From Planctomycetota bacterium (lineage in GTDB: Bacteria; Planctomycetota; Planctomycetia; Pirellulales; Lacipirellulaceae), in the NCBI GenBank assembly GCA_024278035.1, contig JAJRUA010000074.1, positions 1 to 5,205 on the forward strand: a stretch of 5,205 bases of DNA, in the 5' to 3' direction. The position numbers were made by a program, and so were the translations under genes. Each line of letters begins with the position of its first letter. Position 1 is the stretch's first letter. The notes under the pieces were generated by a model. It was not told the origin of the DNA and did no database searches. It saw only the letters and a program-made list of their open reading frames with translations. Shown in pieces: positions 1-5,205 of the stretch.

Positions 1-1
1 A

Positions 2-715
2 GGATACCGTCGCCTGACGTACCTGATGATGGATCAAGATGTCGTCGCAGTGAGCCCGGCAACCGTCTACCGCGTGCTGAAAATCGAAGGCTGTTTCGAG
101 CGGTGGAACGTGCAAAAAACGGGCAAAGGACAAGGGTTTCAGCAGCCTTTGGTGCCGCATGAGCATTGGTATGTCGATATTTCGTACGTGAACGTCTGCG
201 GCACTTTTTATTATCGGATTGGTTGTAGTCGCTATCTGGTGCATTGGGAACTGAGAGAAAGCATGACCGAGGCGGATGTGGAAATTACTTTGCCACGTGC
301 CAAAGAAGCGTTTCCTGATGCGAGACCACGGATCATCACCGACAATGGGCCGCAGTTCATTGCCAAGGATTTCAAGGAGTTCATTCGACTTTCGGGCATG
401 ACGCATGTGAGGACTTCTCCCTACTATCCGCAGAGTAACGGCAAGATCGAACGGTGGCATCAAACGATCAAGCAAGATTGTATACGGCCTAATGTTCCGC
501 TCTCGCTGGAGGAAGCACGACGACTGGTCGAACGCTTTGTGGATGATTATAACCACCGAAGTTTGCACAGCTCGCTCGGCTACGTCACGCCCGCCGACAA
601 GTTAGCTGGCCGCGAGCAAGCAATCTTCGACCAGCGAGATCGCAAGTTAGCGGAAGCCCGTGAGCGGCGTGCCTGCAAGCGTCGGCAAGCACGCGAAGAG
701 GTGACAGCCGCATGA
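2..715 (+). CDS. IS3-family transposase (orfB, DDE integrase core), 5'-partial
   Basis: DDE transposase that cuts and joins insertion-sequence ends; the N-terminus lies outside the window. The frame is open from base 2, and the residues before the first visible ATG (26) read GYRRLTYL, which continues the pre-catalytic helical domain of IS3 orfB proteins, so that ATG is internal. The catalytic triad is present: Asp in WYVDISYV (176-178), Asp in ITDNGPQF (341-343) and Glu in NGKIERWH (449-451), with exactly 35 residues between the last two, the classic D(35)E spacing. The C-terminal motif YNHRSLHSSLGYVTP is also typical, followed by an Arg/Lys-rich tail. Oddity: after GTFYY the protein reads RIGCSRY, where relatives as I recall have about four more residues (L-x-S-V/I-L-D-G-x-SRY). 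This suggests an in-frame 12-bp deletion that may reduce or abolish activity. The upstream orfA and the left IS end are not visible, and I could not place the IS3 right end with confidence. Confidence 0.93.
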   Translation, partial: GYRRLTYLMMDQDVVAVSPATVYRVLKIEGCFERWNVQKTGKGQGFQQPLVPHEHWYVDISYVNVCGTFYYRIGCSRYLVHWELRESMTEADVEITLPRAKEAFPDARPRIITDNGPQFIAKDFKEFIRLSGMTHVRTSPYYPQSNGKIERWHQTIKQDCIRPNVPLSLEEARRLVERFVDDYNHRSLHSSLGYVTPADKLAGREQAIFDQRDRKLAEARERRACKRRQAREEVTAA

Positions 716-853
716 CCATTACCCAGCAGAAGGGGCTAGCCGGGTGGTGCAGGAGGATGGCAATGAATGCCTCCTGCTCTGCGTGAACGCAAAGAAAATA
801 ATCCGGCGATAGCCGTCCAATAACCTTACTTTATCCCTCGAACCGAACACACG
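716..853. other. IS-derived non-coding stretch, right flank of the IS3 transposase gene
   Basis: No convincing protein is encoded here on either strand. The minus-strand reading frame that crosses it lacks any recognisable domain and lies antisense to the IS630 remnant further on. The right end of the IS3 element is expected here, since IS3 elements usually end shortly after orfB, but no terminal repeat can be identified without the left end for comparison. It contains the hairpin at 749-777. Confidence 0.4.
749..777. repeat. 8-bp perfect inverted repeat (hairpin) downstream of IS3 orfB
   Basis: GCAGGAGG (749-756) is perfectly complementary to CCTCCTGC (770-777) across a 13-nt loop. A smaller alternative pairing, GGCA/TGCC, lies inside the loop region. 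No T-run follows on the plus strand, so it is not a textbook intrinsic terminator. It could be a structural element near the IS3 right end or a barrier to read-through; its role is unknown. Confidence 0.6.
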
Positions 854-1046
854 GAAAATGAACTCAGCAGCATGACCCGCCAATGCCTGCATGGTCGCCG
901 GATTGGCGAGTTGCCAACACTTCAAGAAGAAATCGGCGTATGGTCCCTTTGATGACACCAGCACGCAACGCGGAGTCGATTGGCAGGTGAAAATCGACGA
1001 TGCCCGCTCAAAACTCAAATCCGTTTACCCTAAAATTTTGGTTTGA
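854..1046 (+). pseudogene. IS630-family transposase, C-terminal remnant with frameshift
   Basis: Two adjacent plus-strand frames together resemble the end of an IS630-type DDE transposase. The first (from about 854, stop TGA at 950-952) reads ELSSMTRQCLHGRRIGELPT and continues to EEIGVWS. This matches my recollection of the family's E-(I/L)-S-x-x-x-RQCL-x-x-RRI-x-(D/E)-L-x-TL-x-x-E-x-x-x-W segment. The second frame resumes at 951 and ends with GVDWQVKIDDARSKLK, then SVYPKILV and stop TGA (1044-1046), resembling the usual W-(Q/K)-F-x-x-x-x-AR-x-KLK-x-(L/V)-YP tail. One extra base in the CCCTTT run (945-950), or two lost, joins the frames. The catalytic part upstream is missing: only a possible trace of the 'PKHG' stretch is seen at about 843-855, directly abutting the ELSS segment, so there is an internal deletion too. 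The gene is dead. Family assignment is by recalled motif, not by search. Confidence 0.62.
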
Positions 1047-1056
1047 CAGACCACTA
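1025..1056 (+). mobile_element. Probable right end of the decayed IS630-family element
   Basis: The remnant's stop codon (1044-1046) sits inside an AT-rich stretch ending TTTGACAGACCAC followed by TAG. Reading inward from the end on the minus strand gives TAGTGGTCTGTCAAACC, a plausible terminal inverted repeat. IS630 elements insert at TA, and the founding member prefers CTAG; the junction here is CTAG at 1054-1057, consistent with the element ending at 1054 and TA (1055-1056) being the target duplication. The matching left end is not in the window, so the boundary is inferred. Confidence 0.4.
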
Positions 1057-1170
1057 GGACCGATTCCTTGCCGTAAACCATTGACATACAAGCCTTTTTG
1101 GTCTTTGATGGCACCGAATTAGCCACCAAGTCGGCGGTGCGGCCTGCCGATTTTCTCTAGGACCAGTAAA
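1057..1170 (+). other. Intergenic leader of the symporter gene
   Basis: This 114-bp gap between the IS630-like end and the symporter start contains a candidate promoter (1081-1109) and a possible 6-bp stem, GCACCG (1111-1116) with CGGTGC (1135-1140), with an 18-nt loop that would fall in the 5' leader. No riboswitch class or small gene was recognised. An AGGA (1159-1162) lies eight bases before the ATG and is the likely ribosome binding site. Confidence 0.5.
1081..1109 (+). promoter_or_regulatory. Candidate sigma-70-type promoter for the symporter gene
   Basis: A perfect -35 hexamer TTGACA (1081-1086) is followed after 17 bases by TTTGAT (1104-1109), which matches TATAAT at four of six positions but not at its second base. 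This places a start site near 1116 and a leader of about 55 bases before the ATG. Spacing and position are good and the -10 is mediocre. Confidence 0.4.
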
Positions 1171-2775
1171 ATGCCTTTCTTTTCAAAGACATCGCTTCTT
1201 TTACTGTTTGTTTTGTTAGGAACACCGTTGACAGCCTTCGGCGCAGAGGAAGTCTCCTCTGCTGAGCCGGCGAATTGGATGGAGGCCATTGATGCTGGCT
1301 TCGGGAAGTATCTTGTGGGTCCACTCGACCAGATTCTCTTTTATGATTTCGGTAGCTCCGATTGGCTGGGCGTTTCGGTCCCGTTTGTTGTGGCATGGCT
1401 CTTGTTGGGGGCAATCTTTCTGACGCTTCGGATGGGGTTCATCAACATTCGCGCGTTTCGCCATGCGATCCATGTCACCCGAGGCAAATACGACGATCCC
1501 GACGATGAAGGAGAAGTGACCCACTTCCAGGCGCTCACTTCAGCATTGTCAGCAACCGTGGGCTTGGGGAACATTGCAGGCGTCGCGATCGCCGTCGGAA
1601 CAGGTGGTCCCGGGGCAGTTTTTTGGATGATCTTGGCAGGCCTCTTGGGCATGACGAGCAAGTTCACGGAGTGTACTCTTGGCCAAATGTACCGCCATGT
1701 GGATGACAAAGACCATGTCTCCGGCGGCCCCATGCGTTATCTGAGCAAAGGCCTGAAAGAAATGGGGCTTGGCTGGCTAGGGTCACCGCTGGCGATTCTT
1801 TTCGCAATTCTCTGCCTGGGGGGCTCCCTGGGCGGCGGTTGTGCGTTCCAGGTTTCACAGTCGCTGGATGTTGTCAAAGAACAAATCCCCTGGCTCGTGG
1901 GGCGTGAATGGGTCTATGGTCTGCTACTTGCCTTCCTTGTCGGCATTGTCATTATCGGTGGTATCCAACGCATTGGCCACACGGCTGAACGGATCGTTCC
2001 GCTCATGTGTGGTATTTATGTTGCCACTTCGCTCACAATCTTGGTGATGAACGCCTCGGAGATTCCTGCTGCGTTTAGCACGATCTTTAGCGAAGCCTTT
2101 CAGTGGCAATCGGCCTATGGCGGTTTTCTTGGTGTGATGGTTGTTGGCATTAAGCGGGCGGTCTTTTCCAATGAGGCGGGCATCGGCTCTGCTGCCATCG
2201 CCCACTCGGCAGCTCGGACACATCATCCTGTTCGAGAAGGAATCGTCGCTCTGCTTGAACCGTTCATCGACACAGTGGTTATTTGCACAATGACCGGCCT
2301 CGTGATCGTTATCACCGGCGTCTATGACACAGCGCTCTATCCCGAACACGCAGAGATTATCGCGGGCGACAAGGGAGCGACGCTCACCAGTGCCGCGTTC
2401 GGCACGGCGTTCAGTTGGTTCCCCATGATTCTCGCTGCGGCAGCAGCTTTGTTTGCGTACTCGACCATGATCTCGTGGAGCTACTACGGTGAGCGCTGTC
2501 TTACCTACCTCTTCGGAACGAAGGCATCGCTCCCTTACAAGCTCTTGTTTCTTTCTTTCGTTTTCCTCGGATCGGTCGTGACGGCTCGCAATGTCAATCT
2601 CTTCAGTGAATTGATGATCCTCTCGATGGCATTGCCCAATATCCTTGGCTTATTGCTCATGTCAGGCAAAGTAAAACGCTCGCTCGATGAGTATTGGGCT
2701 GCCTACAAGCGTGGCGATTTTGATGCGGAAGCAGCGGCGCACGAAGCACGTGCGAAAGAGAAAAAACGTGTTTAG
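1171..2775 (+). CDS. Sodium:alanine symporter family (AGCS) amino-acid permease
   Basis: Inner-membrane permease of the alanine or glycine:cation symporter family (LeuT fold), which imports small amino acids such as alanine or glycine with Na+. The 534-residue product carries family landmarks: TVGLGNIAGVAIAVGTGGPG then AVFWM (residues 129-153), SGGPMRYLSKGL (184-195), KRAVFSNEAGIGSAA (328-342), PFIDTVVICTMT (364-375) and YSTMISWSYYGERC (430-443). Many hydrophobic segments span residues 70-498, followed by a charged cytoplasmic tail (KVKRSLDEYW to the end). The N-terminus (1-25, SLLLLFVLLGTPLTAFGA) looks like a signal peptide and is followed by about 40 polar or amphipathic residues before the first canonical membrane segment. 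That explains a length somewhat above the roughly 450-490 residues usual for this family. The ATG has AGGA eight bases upstream and the signal-like start supports it. The stop TAG overlaps the stop of the convergent dus gene. The exact substrate cannot be told from sequence. Confidence 0.95.
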   Translation: MPFFSKTSLLLLFVLLGTPLTAFGAEEVSSAEPANWMEAIDAGFGKYLVGPLDQILFYDFGSSDWLGVSVPFVVAWLLLGAIFLTLRMGFINIRAFRHAIHVTRGKYDDPDDEGEVTHFQALTSALSATVGLGNIAGVAIAVGTGGPGAVFWMILAGLLGMTSKFTECTLGQMYRHVDDKDHVSGGPMRYLSKGLKEMGLGWLGSPLAILFAILCLGGSLGGGCAFQVSQSLDVVKEQIPWLVGREWVYGLLLAFLVGIVIIGGIQRIGHTAERIVPLMCGIYVATSLTILVMNASEIPAAFSTIFSEAFQWQSAYGGFLGVMVVGIKRAVFSNEAGIGSAAIAHSAARTHHPVREGIVALLEPFIDTVVICTMTGLVIVITGVYDTALYPEHAEIIAGDKGATLTSAAFGTAFSWFPMILAAAAALFAYSTMISWSYYGERCLTYLFGTKASLPYKLLFLSFVFLGSVVTARNVNLFSELMILSMALPNILGLLLMSGKVKRSLDEYWAAYKRGDFDAEAAAHEARAKEKKRV

Positions 2776-3863
2776 CTTCCTTCCGTAGGGAAGTAGTTCT
2801 TGACCACACCGTAAAACTCATCGGCGGTGGCAATCTTCGCCACATGTTTGCGAAACTCGCGCGCTCCGGGGCGACCTTGCGCGTAGCAGCAGGCGAACTT
2901 GCGCATCAGCACCACACCCTTTTCTTCGCCAAACCGATCAGCGACAAGGCGGAAGTGACGCAGCATTAGCTCACGCTCTTCGGCAAGCGTTGGGTCGGGC
3001 GGCACCGGCTCGCCACGCAGCGCGGCGGCGGCTTGCTGGAAGAGCCACGGCTTGTTGAGGCTCGCCCGGGCGATCATAACCCCATCAATGTTCCACCGGC
3101 GAAACGCCTCGACGACTTTCTTCGGCGAATCCAGATCGCCGTTGCCTATCAATGGAATCCGCTTGAGATGCGGCTTGATCTCCGAGATCAAATCCCAGGT
3201 CGCTTCGCCACGAAACATGTCGGACGCCGTCCGACCGTGTACCGTGAGGGCCGCCGCACCAGCTCCCTCGATCACTTGAGCGACATCGATGATGTTGATT
3301 CGGTCGCGCGTCGTGCCAAGGCGTGTTTTGGCGGTGACCGGTGTCGGGTGACAGGCGGCGACGACTTGCTCGATGATTTCCCCCATCTTCTCCGGGCAAC
3401 GGAGCAAATAAGAGCCGCTCTTCGCGCGTTGCGTCACTTGCCGAACGGGGCAGCCGAAGTTGATATCGACGACCGAAACTTTGTACTCCTGCACAAGCCG
3501 GGCTCCTACTTTGGCAAGCACCTCCGGTTCGTTGTCCCAAATCTGCACGGCAAGGGGCCCAGGCTCTTCGGCCACGCCCCACAGCCGATCGGGATGGACG
3601 GCCTTCTGTTCGTCGAGCCAGACAAAACCTTTGGCATTGACCATCTCGGTCGCCAAGAGCCCTGCCCCGCCGAATTGCCGGACGATTTGGCGGAAGGCGA
3701 AGTTGGTGTAACCGGCCATCGGGGCTTGGAGAATGGGCGGATCGATCGTCAGGTCGCCGATCTTAAACGGCTGGGCGAGCGGCACCAACGCCTCGCCCGA
3801 GGCGCACACGTCCGCCACAGTAGCGGGGTTACGGTTCGGTAAGGAAGAAACACCGTGGGGCAT
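2772..3863 (-). CDS. dus: tRNA-dihydrouridine synthase (Dus family, DusB-like)
   Basis: Cytoplasmic FMN enzyme that reduces specific uridines of tRNA to dihydrouridine using NADPH. The 363-residue product has a TIM-barrel with family motifs: APMAGYTNFAFR (47-58, FMN phosphate-side loop), VQIWDNEPE (106-114), VVDINFGCPVRQV (131-143) with the catalytic acid Cys138, TAKTRLG (177-183) with Lys179 and Arg181, LTVHGRT (206-212) with His209, IPLIGNGDL (236-244) and GVMIARASLNKPWLF (261-275). The helical tRNA-binding C-terminal domain includes MRKFACCYAQG. After the catalytic Cys the loop (TQRAKSGS) seems one residue longer than the usual Dus signature. About 32 residues precede the usual domain start (FKIGDLTIDPP), so the start is uncertain: GTG codons at residues 16, 19 and 27 are alternatives and the ATG has no Shine-Dalgarno. 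A TACAAT box just before the ATG would suit a leaderless message. It lies 71 bp downstream of the NPCBM gene on the same strand. The subfamily (DusA, B or C) is not certain. Confidence 0.95.
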   Translation of the reverse strand: MPHGVSSLPNRNPATVADVCASGEALVPLAQPFKIGDLTIDPPILQAPMAGYTNFAFRQIVRQFGGAGLLATEMVNAKGFVWLDEQKAVHPDRLWGVAEEPGPLAVQIWDNEPEVLAKVGARLVQEYKVSVVDINFGCPVRQVTQRAKSGSYLLRCPEKMGEIIEQVVAACHPTPVTAKTRLGTTRDRINIIDVAQVIEGAGAAALTVHGRTASDMFRGEATWDLISEIKPHLKRIPLIGNGDLDSPKKVVEAFRRWNIDGVMIARASLNKPWLFQQAAAALRGEPVPPDPTLAEERELMLRHFRLVADRFGEEKGVVLMRKFACCYAQGRPGAREFRKHVAKIATADEFYGVVKNYFPTEGS

Positions 3864-3934
3864 ACGAGGGATTGTAGCGTCTTTTACATTCGGCAGCCTG
3901 TCCCCTTTTTTTGGACGGGCCGTTAGCGATTAGC
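3864..3934 (-). other. 71-bp gap between the NPCBM gene and dus
   Basis: On the minus strand this contains an A7 run followed by GGGGACAGGCTGCCG (3913-3891), a weak pairing GTCC/GGAC around the A-run (3900-3903 with 3913-3916), and then the TACAAT box at 3871-3876. The weak hairpin has no trailing T-run on the minus strand, so no convincing terminator separates the two genes. Confidence 0.4.
3871..3876 (-). promoter_or_regulatory. Candidate -10 box (TACAAT) immediately upstream of dus
   Basis: On the minus strand TACAAT, matching the -10 consensus at five of six positions, ends seven bases before the dus ATG. Transcription would start at or next to the ATG. No good -35 is found at 16-18 bases upstream (AGGCTG region). 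Absence of a Shine-Dalgarno fits a leaderless transcript, but a chance match in a short AT-rich stretch is possible. Confidence 0.3.
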
Positions 3935-5205
3935 TCAACCTTGGTCTACCAACCGTGCGTCGAGCCACAGGGCTTGATCTCCCGTGTCGCCGTGGTCGGC
4001 GTAATCGACCACCAGAACGAGCGCCGTCGCACGGGTGAGGTCCACGTCGATCGGCAACGGCGCGTCGCCACCACGAACGACGGGGCTCTTGTAAAGCGAT
4101 TCTATTTTGCCGTCACGAATGGCGTAGACACGAAAAACGACACTGCCAATCGAAGAAACCGAGTCGGCAATGGCAAGCTCGGCTTGAAAGCTGAGTGGTT
4201 TATCCTTCGCGAGTTGGTAAACCAATCTCGCTGCACTATGCATTGCCAATCCTTTGGCGTACGGGCGCCCACCCGCTCGTAAAGGCGTGCCATCGAGCGA
4301 CGCATCGCGGGCGTAGGGCCAAGCGAGATCAAAATAGGGCGTCGAACGATAGTCGTTCGCCTCCCGATCCGAAAGATATTTTACCTTTCCTTGCACTGGC
4401 TGCAGAAAAACAACGGTTTCCGCTTCGACATCGAGATTCAAGCCGGCCAAAGTTGTTATGTTGGCTTTGGGGACGGTGATTTGCACCGACCGGGCGACCA
4501 AGAGCGTGCCGTTGTCTAAGCCGACCAAACAGGCGGCGGGTTCTTGTGGGTAGCTCTCTTTGGCGGAAGCGAAGCGAATCGCGCGGACTCGGCTCACGGG
4601 CACCTTGGTTGGTGTCGCATCTTTGCCTAGGCGGATTGAAACGGCGTCGTATCCCAATGTAAGGACCTGGCCCTCGATTTGGTCGCCACCGACAAGCCAC
4701 AGGAGATCGCCTTGGCTTTGTTGGCTGTCGGTCGAGGACAATAGCTCCTCTTTGCGCGTTCCTTCGATTGCCGCTTCAAGCAGTAGCCATTCGGCTTCGG
4801 AGCGTTGGACCGTTGCCCAGCCGTCGCGGCGGTTGAGGCCGACCGATTCTTCCTTCACACGGGCGTAGCCGCTTGCGGCCCAAGAGCGGTCGGTGATGAG
4901 GGTCGAGCCATCACGAAGAACGAGCGTAGCGGCCCGCCTGGCTTTGGCCGGTGTGCCCCAACGGACGAGTTGGTCGGTTGGGCTGGATTCGAGCAGATCG
5001 CCAGCGGCACCCGTAAATTGCCACGTGGTGGCTTGGGCGTTGTAATCGAACTTGGTAAGCGCAGCGCGCGCGCGCGTGCCATCGGTGAGGAGGAGTTGGG
5101 CACCGCCCTGCCCTGCCCTACTCTGGTAAGGGGCGAGTAGGAGGAGGAGTGCGATCGATAGCAAGCAATTCCGGTCCAGGAAGGACCGGCTATAGGATGG
5201 GGGCA
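3935..5205 (-). CDS. Secreted NPCBM-domain protein, probably 5'-partial at the window edge
   Basis: Predicted exported protein with a C-terminal NPCBM (novel putative carbohydrate-binding module) domain. Numbering from a TTG at 5164, the domain covers about residues 275-409: RDASLDGTPLRAGGRPYAKG (286-305), LAMHSAARLVYQL, FQAELAIADSV, SVVFRVYAIRDGK (341-353), the polar VVDYADHGDTGDQALWLDARL (385-405, shown in parts: VVDYADHGDTG, DQALWLDARL). The fold is a galactose-binding-like beta sandwich, so glycan binding outside the cytoplasm is inferred. The N-terminal part has four short 'LxxxDGxxxxA'-like units (24-35, 81-92, 154-170, 212-226). SIALLLLLAP gives a signal-peptide core. There is no stop between 5164 and the right edge; upstream residues read PPSYSRSFLDRNC, which suits a signal-peptide n-region, and the codon cut by the edge ends in TG, so the true start may be one base beyond the window. 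TTG 5164 lacks a ribosome binding site. Precise role unknown. Confidence 0.85.
   Translation of the reverse strand, partial: PPSYSRSFLDRNCLLSIALLLLLAPYQSRAGQGGAQLLLTDGTRARAALTKFDYNAQATTWQFTGAAGDLLESSPTDQLVRWGTPAKARRAATLVLRDGSTLITDRSWAASGYARVKEESVGLNRRDGWATVQRSEAEWLLLEAAIEGTRKEELLSSTDSQQSQGDLLWLVGGDQIEGQVLTLGYDAVSIRLGKDATPTKVPVSRVRAIRFASAKESYPQEPAACLVGLDNGTLLVARSVQITVPKANITTLAGLNLDVEAETVVFLQPVQGKVKYLSDREANDYRSTPYFDLAWPYARDASLDGTPLRAGGRPYAKGLAMHSAARLVYQLAKDKPLSFQAELAIADSVSSIGSVVFRVYAIRDGKIESLYKSPVVRGGDAPLPIDVDLTRATALVLVVDYADHGDTGDQALWLDARLVDQG
5064..5076. repeat. Alternating GC tract, (GC)6G
   Basis: Thirteen bases of strict alternating G and C lie inside the NPCBM protein gene and encode part of TRARAAL (residues 30-36). 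Such a tract is prone to slippage and can adopt Z-DNA; a one-unit change would shift the frame just after the signal peptide. Confidence 0.85.
5171..5189. repeat. Perfect 7-bp inverted repeat at the 5' end of the NPCBM gene
   Basis: CCGGTCC (5171-5177) and GGACCGG (5183-5189) form a GC-rich hairpin with a 5-nt loop. It lies either in the signal-peptide codons, if translation starts at or beyond the window edge, or directly upstream of the TTG at 5164. In both cases a folded message here could affect translation initiation; no regulator is evident. Confidence 0.7.

Noticed and set aside
719..1018. Minus-strand 99-codon open frame across the IS remnants
   Set aside because: It has no recognisable domain and lies antisense to a region whose plus-strand frames resemble a transposase tail; best explained as a shadow frame.
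1043..1071. Complete outward promoter from the IS end
   Set aside because: TTGACA at 1043-1048 has no acceptable -10 at 16-18 bp spacing.
1054..1164. Direct repeat CTAGGACC at 1054-1061 and 1157-1164
   Set aside because: Eight bases in a 110-bp interval may occur by chance, no mobile element is bracketed by the pair, and IS630 insertion would duplicate only TA.
2747..2793. Short hairpins at the convergent junction (CACGT/ACGTG; CTTCC/GGAAG)
   Set aside because: Both stems are only 5 bp and neither has a T-run at the right place on either strand, so they do not qualify as terminators.
3033..3842. Plus-strand 269-codon open frame antisense to dus
   Set aside because: The opposite strand carries an unmistakable Dus protein with all catalytic motifs; the antisense product has no domain features and is a codon-bias shadow.
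1..5205. Search by eye for CRISPR arrays, tRNA or rRNA genes, toxin-antitoxin or defence genes
   Set aside because: No regularly spaced repeats, cloverleaf-like segments or recognisable proteins of these classes were seen on either strand.

Overview
The window looks like a chromosomal segment of a planctomycete, most likely of the Pirellulales. The clues are the NPCBM-domain secreted protein with a C-terminal layout I associate with Planctomycetes, an IS3-type transposase of a lineage I recall as common there, mid-50s GC by eye, and loosely packed genes with weak ribosome binding sites. This assignment rests on recall of protein families, not on a database search.

Layout: (1) Positions 1-715 (+) carry the 3' part of an IS3-family transposase (orfB) that is open at the left edge. 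It keeps the D-D-E triad but seems to lack about four residues in a conserved loop. (2) Positions 716-1170 hold no intact gene. They contain a strong 8-bp hairpin, a frameshifted C-terminal remnant of an IS630-family transposase (about 854-1046) running into a probable IS630 right end at a CTAG site (1054-1057), and then a candidate promoter (TTGACA at 1081). (3) Positions 1171-2775 (+) encode a sodium:alanine symporter family (AGCS) permease with a signal-like N-terminus. (4) Positions 2772-3863 (-) encode a tRNA-dihydrouridine synthase. It converges on the symporter, and the two reading frames overlap by 4 bp at their stop codons. (5) Positions 3935 to the right edge (-) encode a secreted protein with a C-terminal NPCBM domain and four degenerate beta-type repeats in its N-terminal part. 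The frame is still open at the window edge, so its start is probably just outside.

How the genes relate: the two minus-strand genes are separated by 71 bp and could be co-transcribed, but a TACAAT box just before the dus start allows separate, possibly leaderless, transcription. No functional link is evident between the symporter, the tRNA-modifying enzyme and the NPCBM protein. The left third is an insertion-sequence graveyard abutting the promoter region of the symporter. I see no CRISPR array, defence system, RNA gene or other recognisable new system. The interesting points are the nested or decayed IS remnants, the convergent stop-codon overlap, the unusual Dus active-site loop, and the N-terminal architecture of the NPCBM protein.
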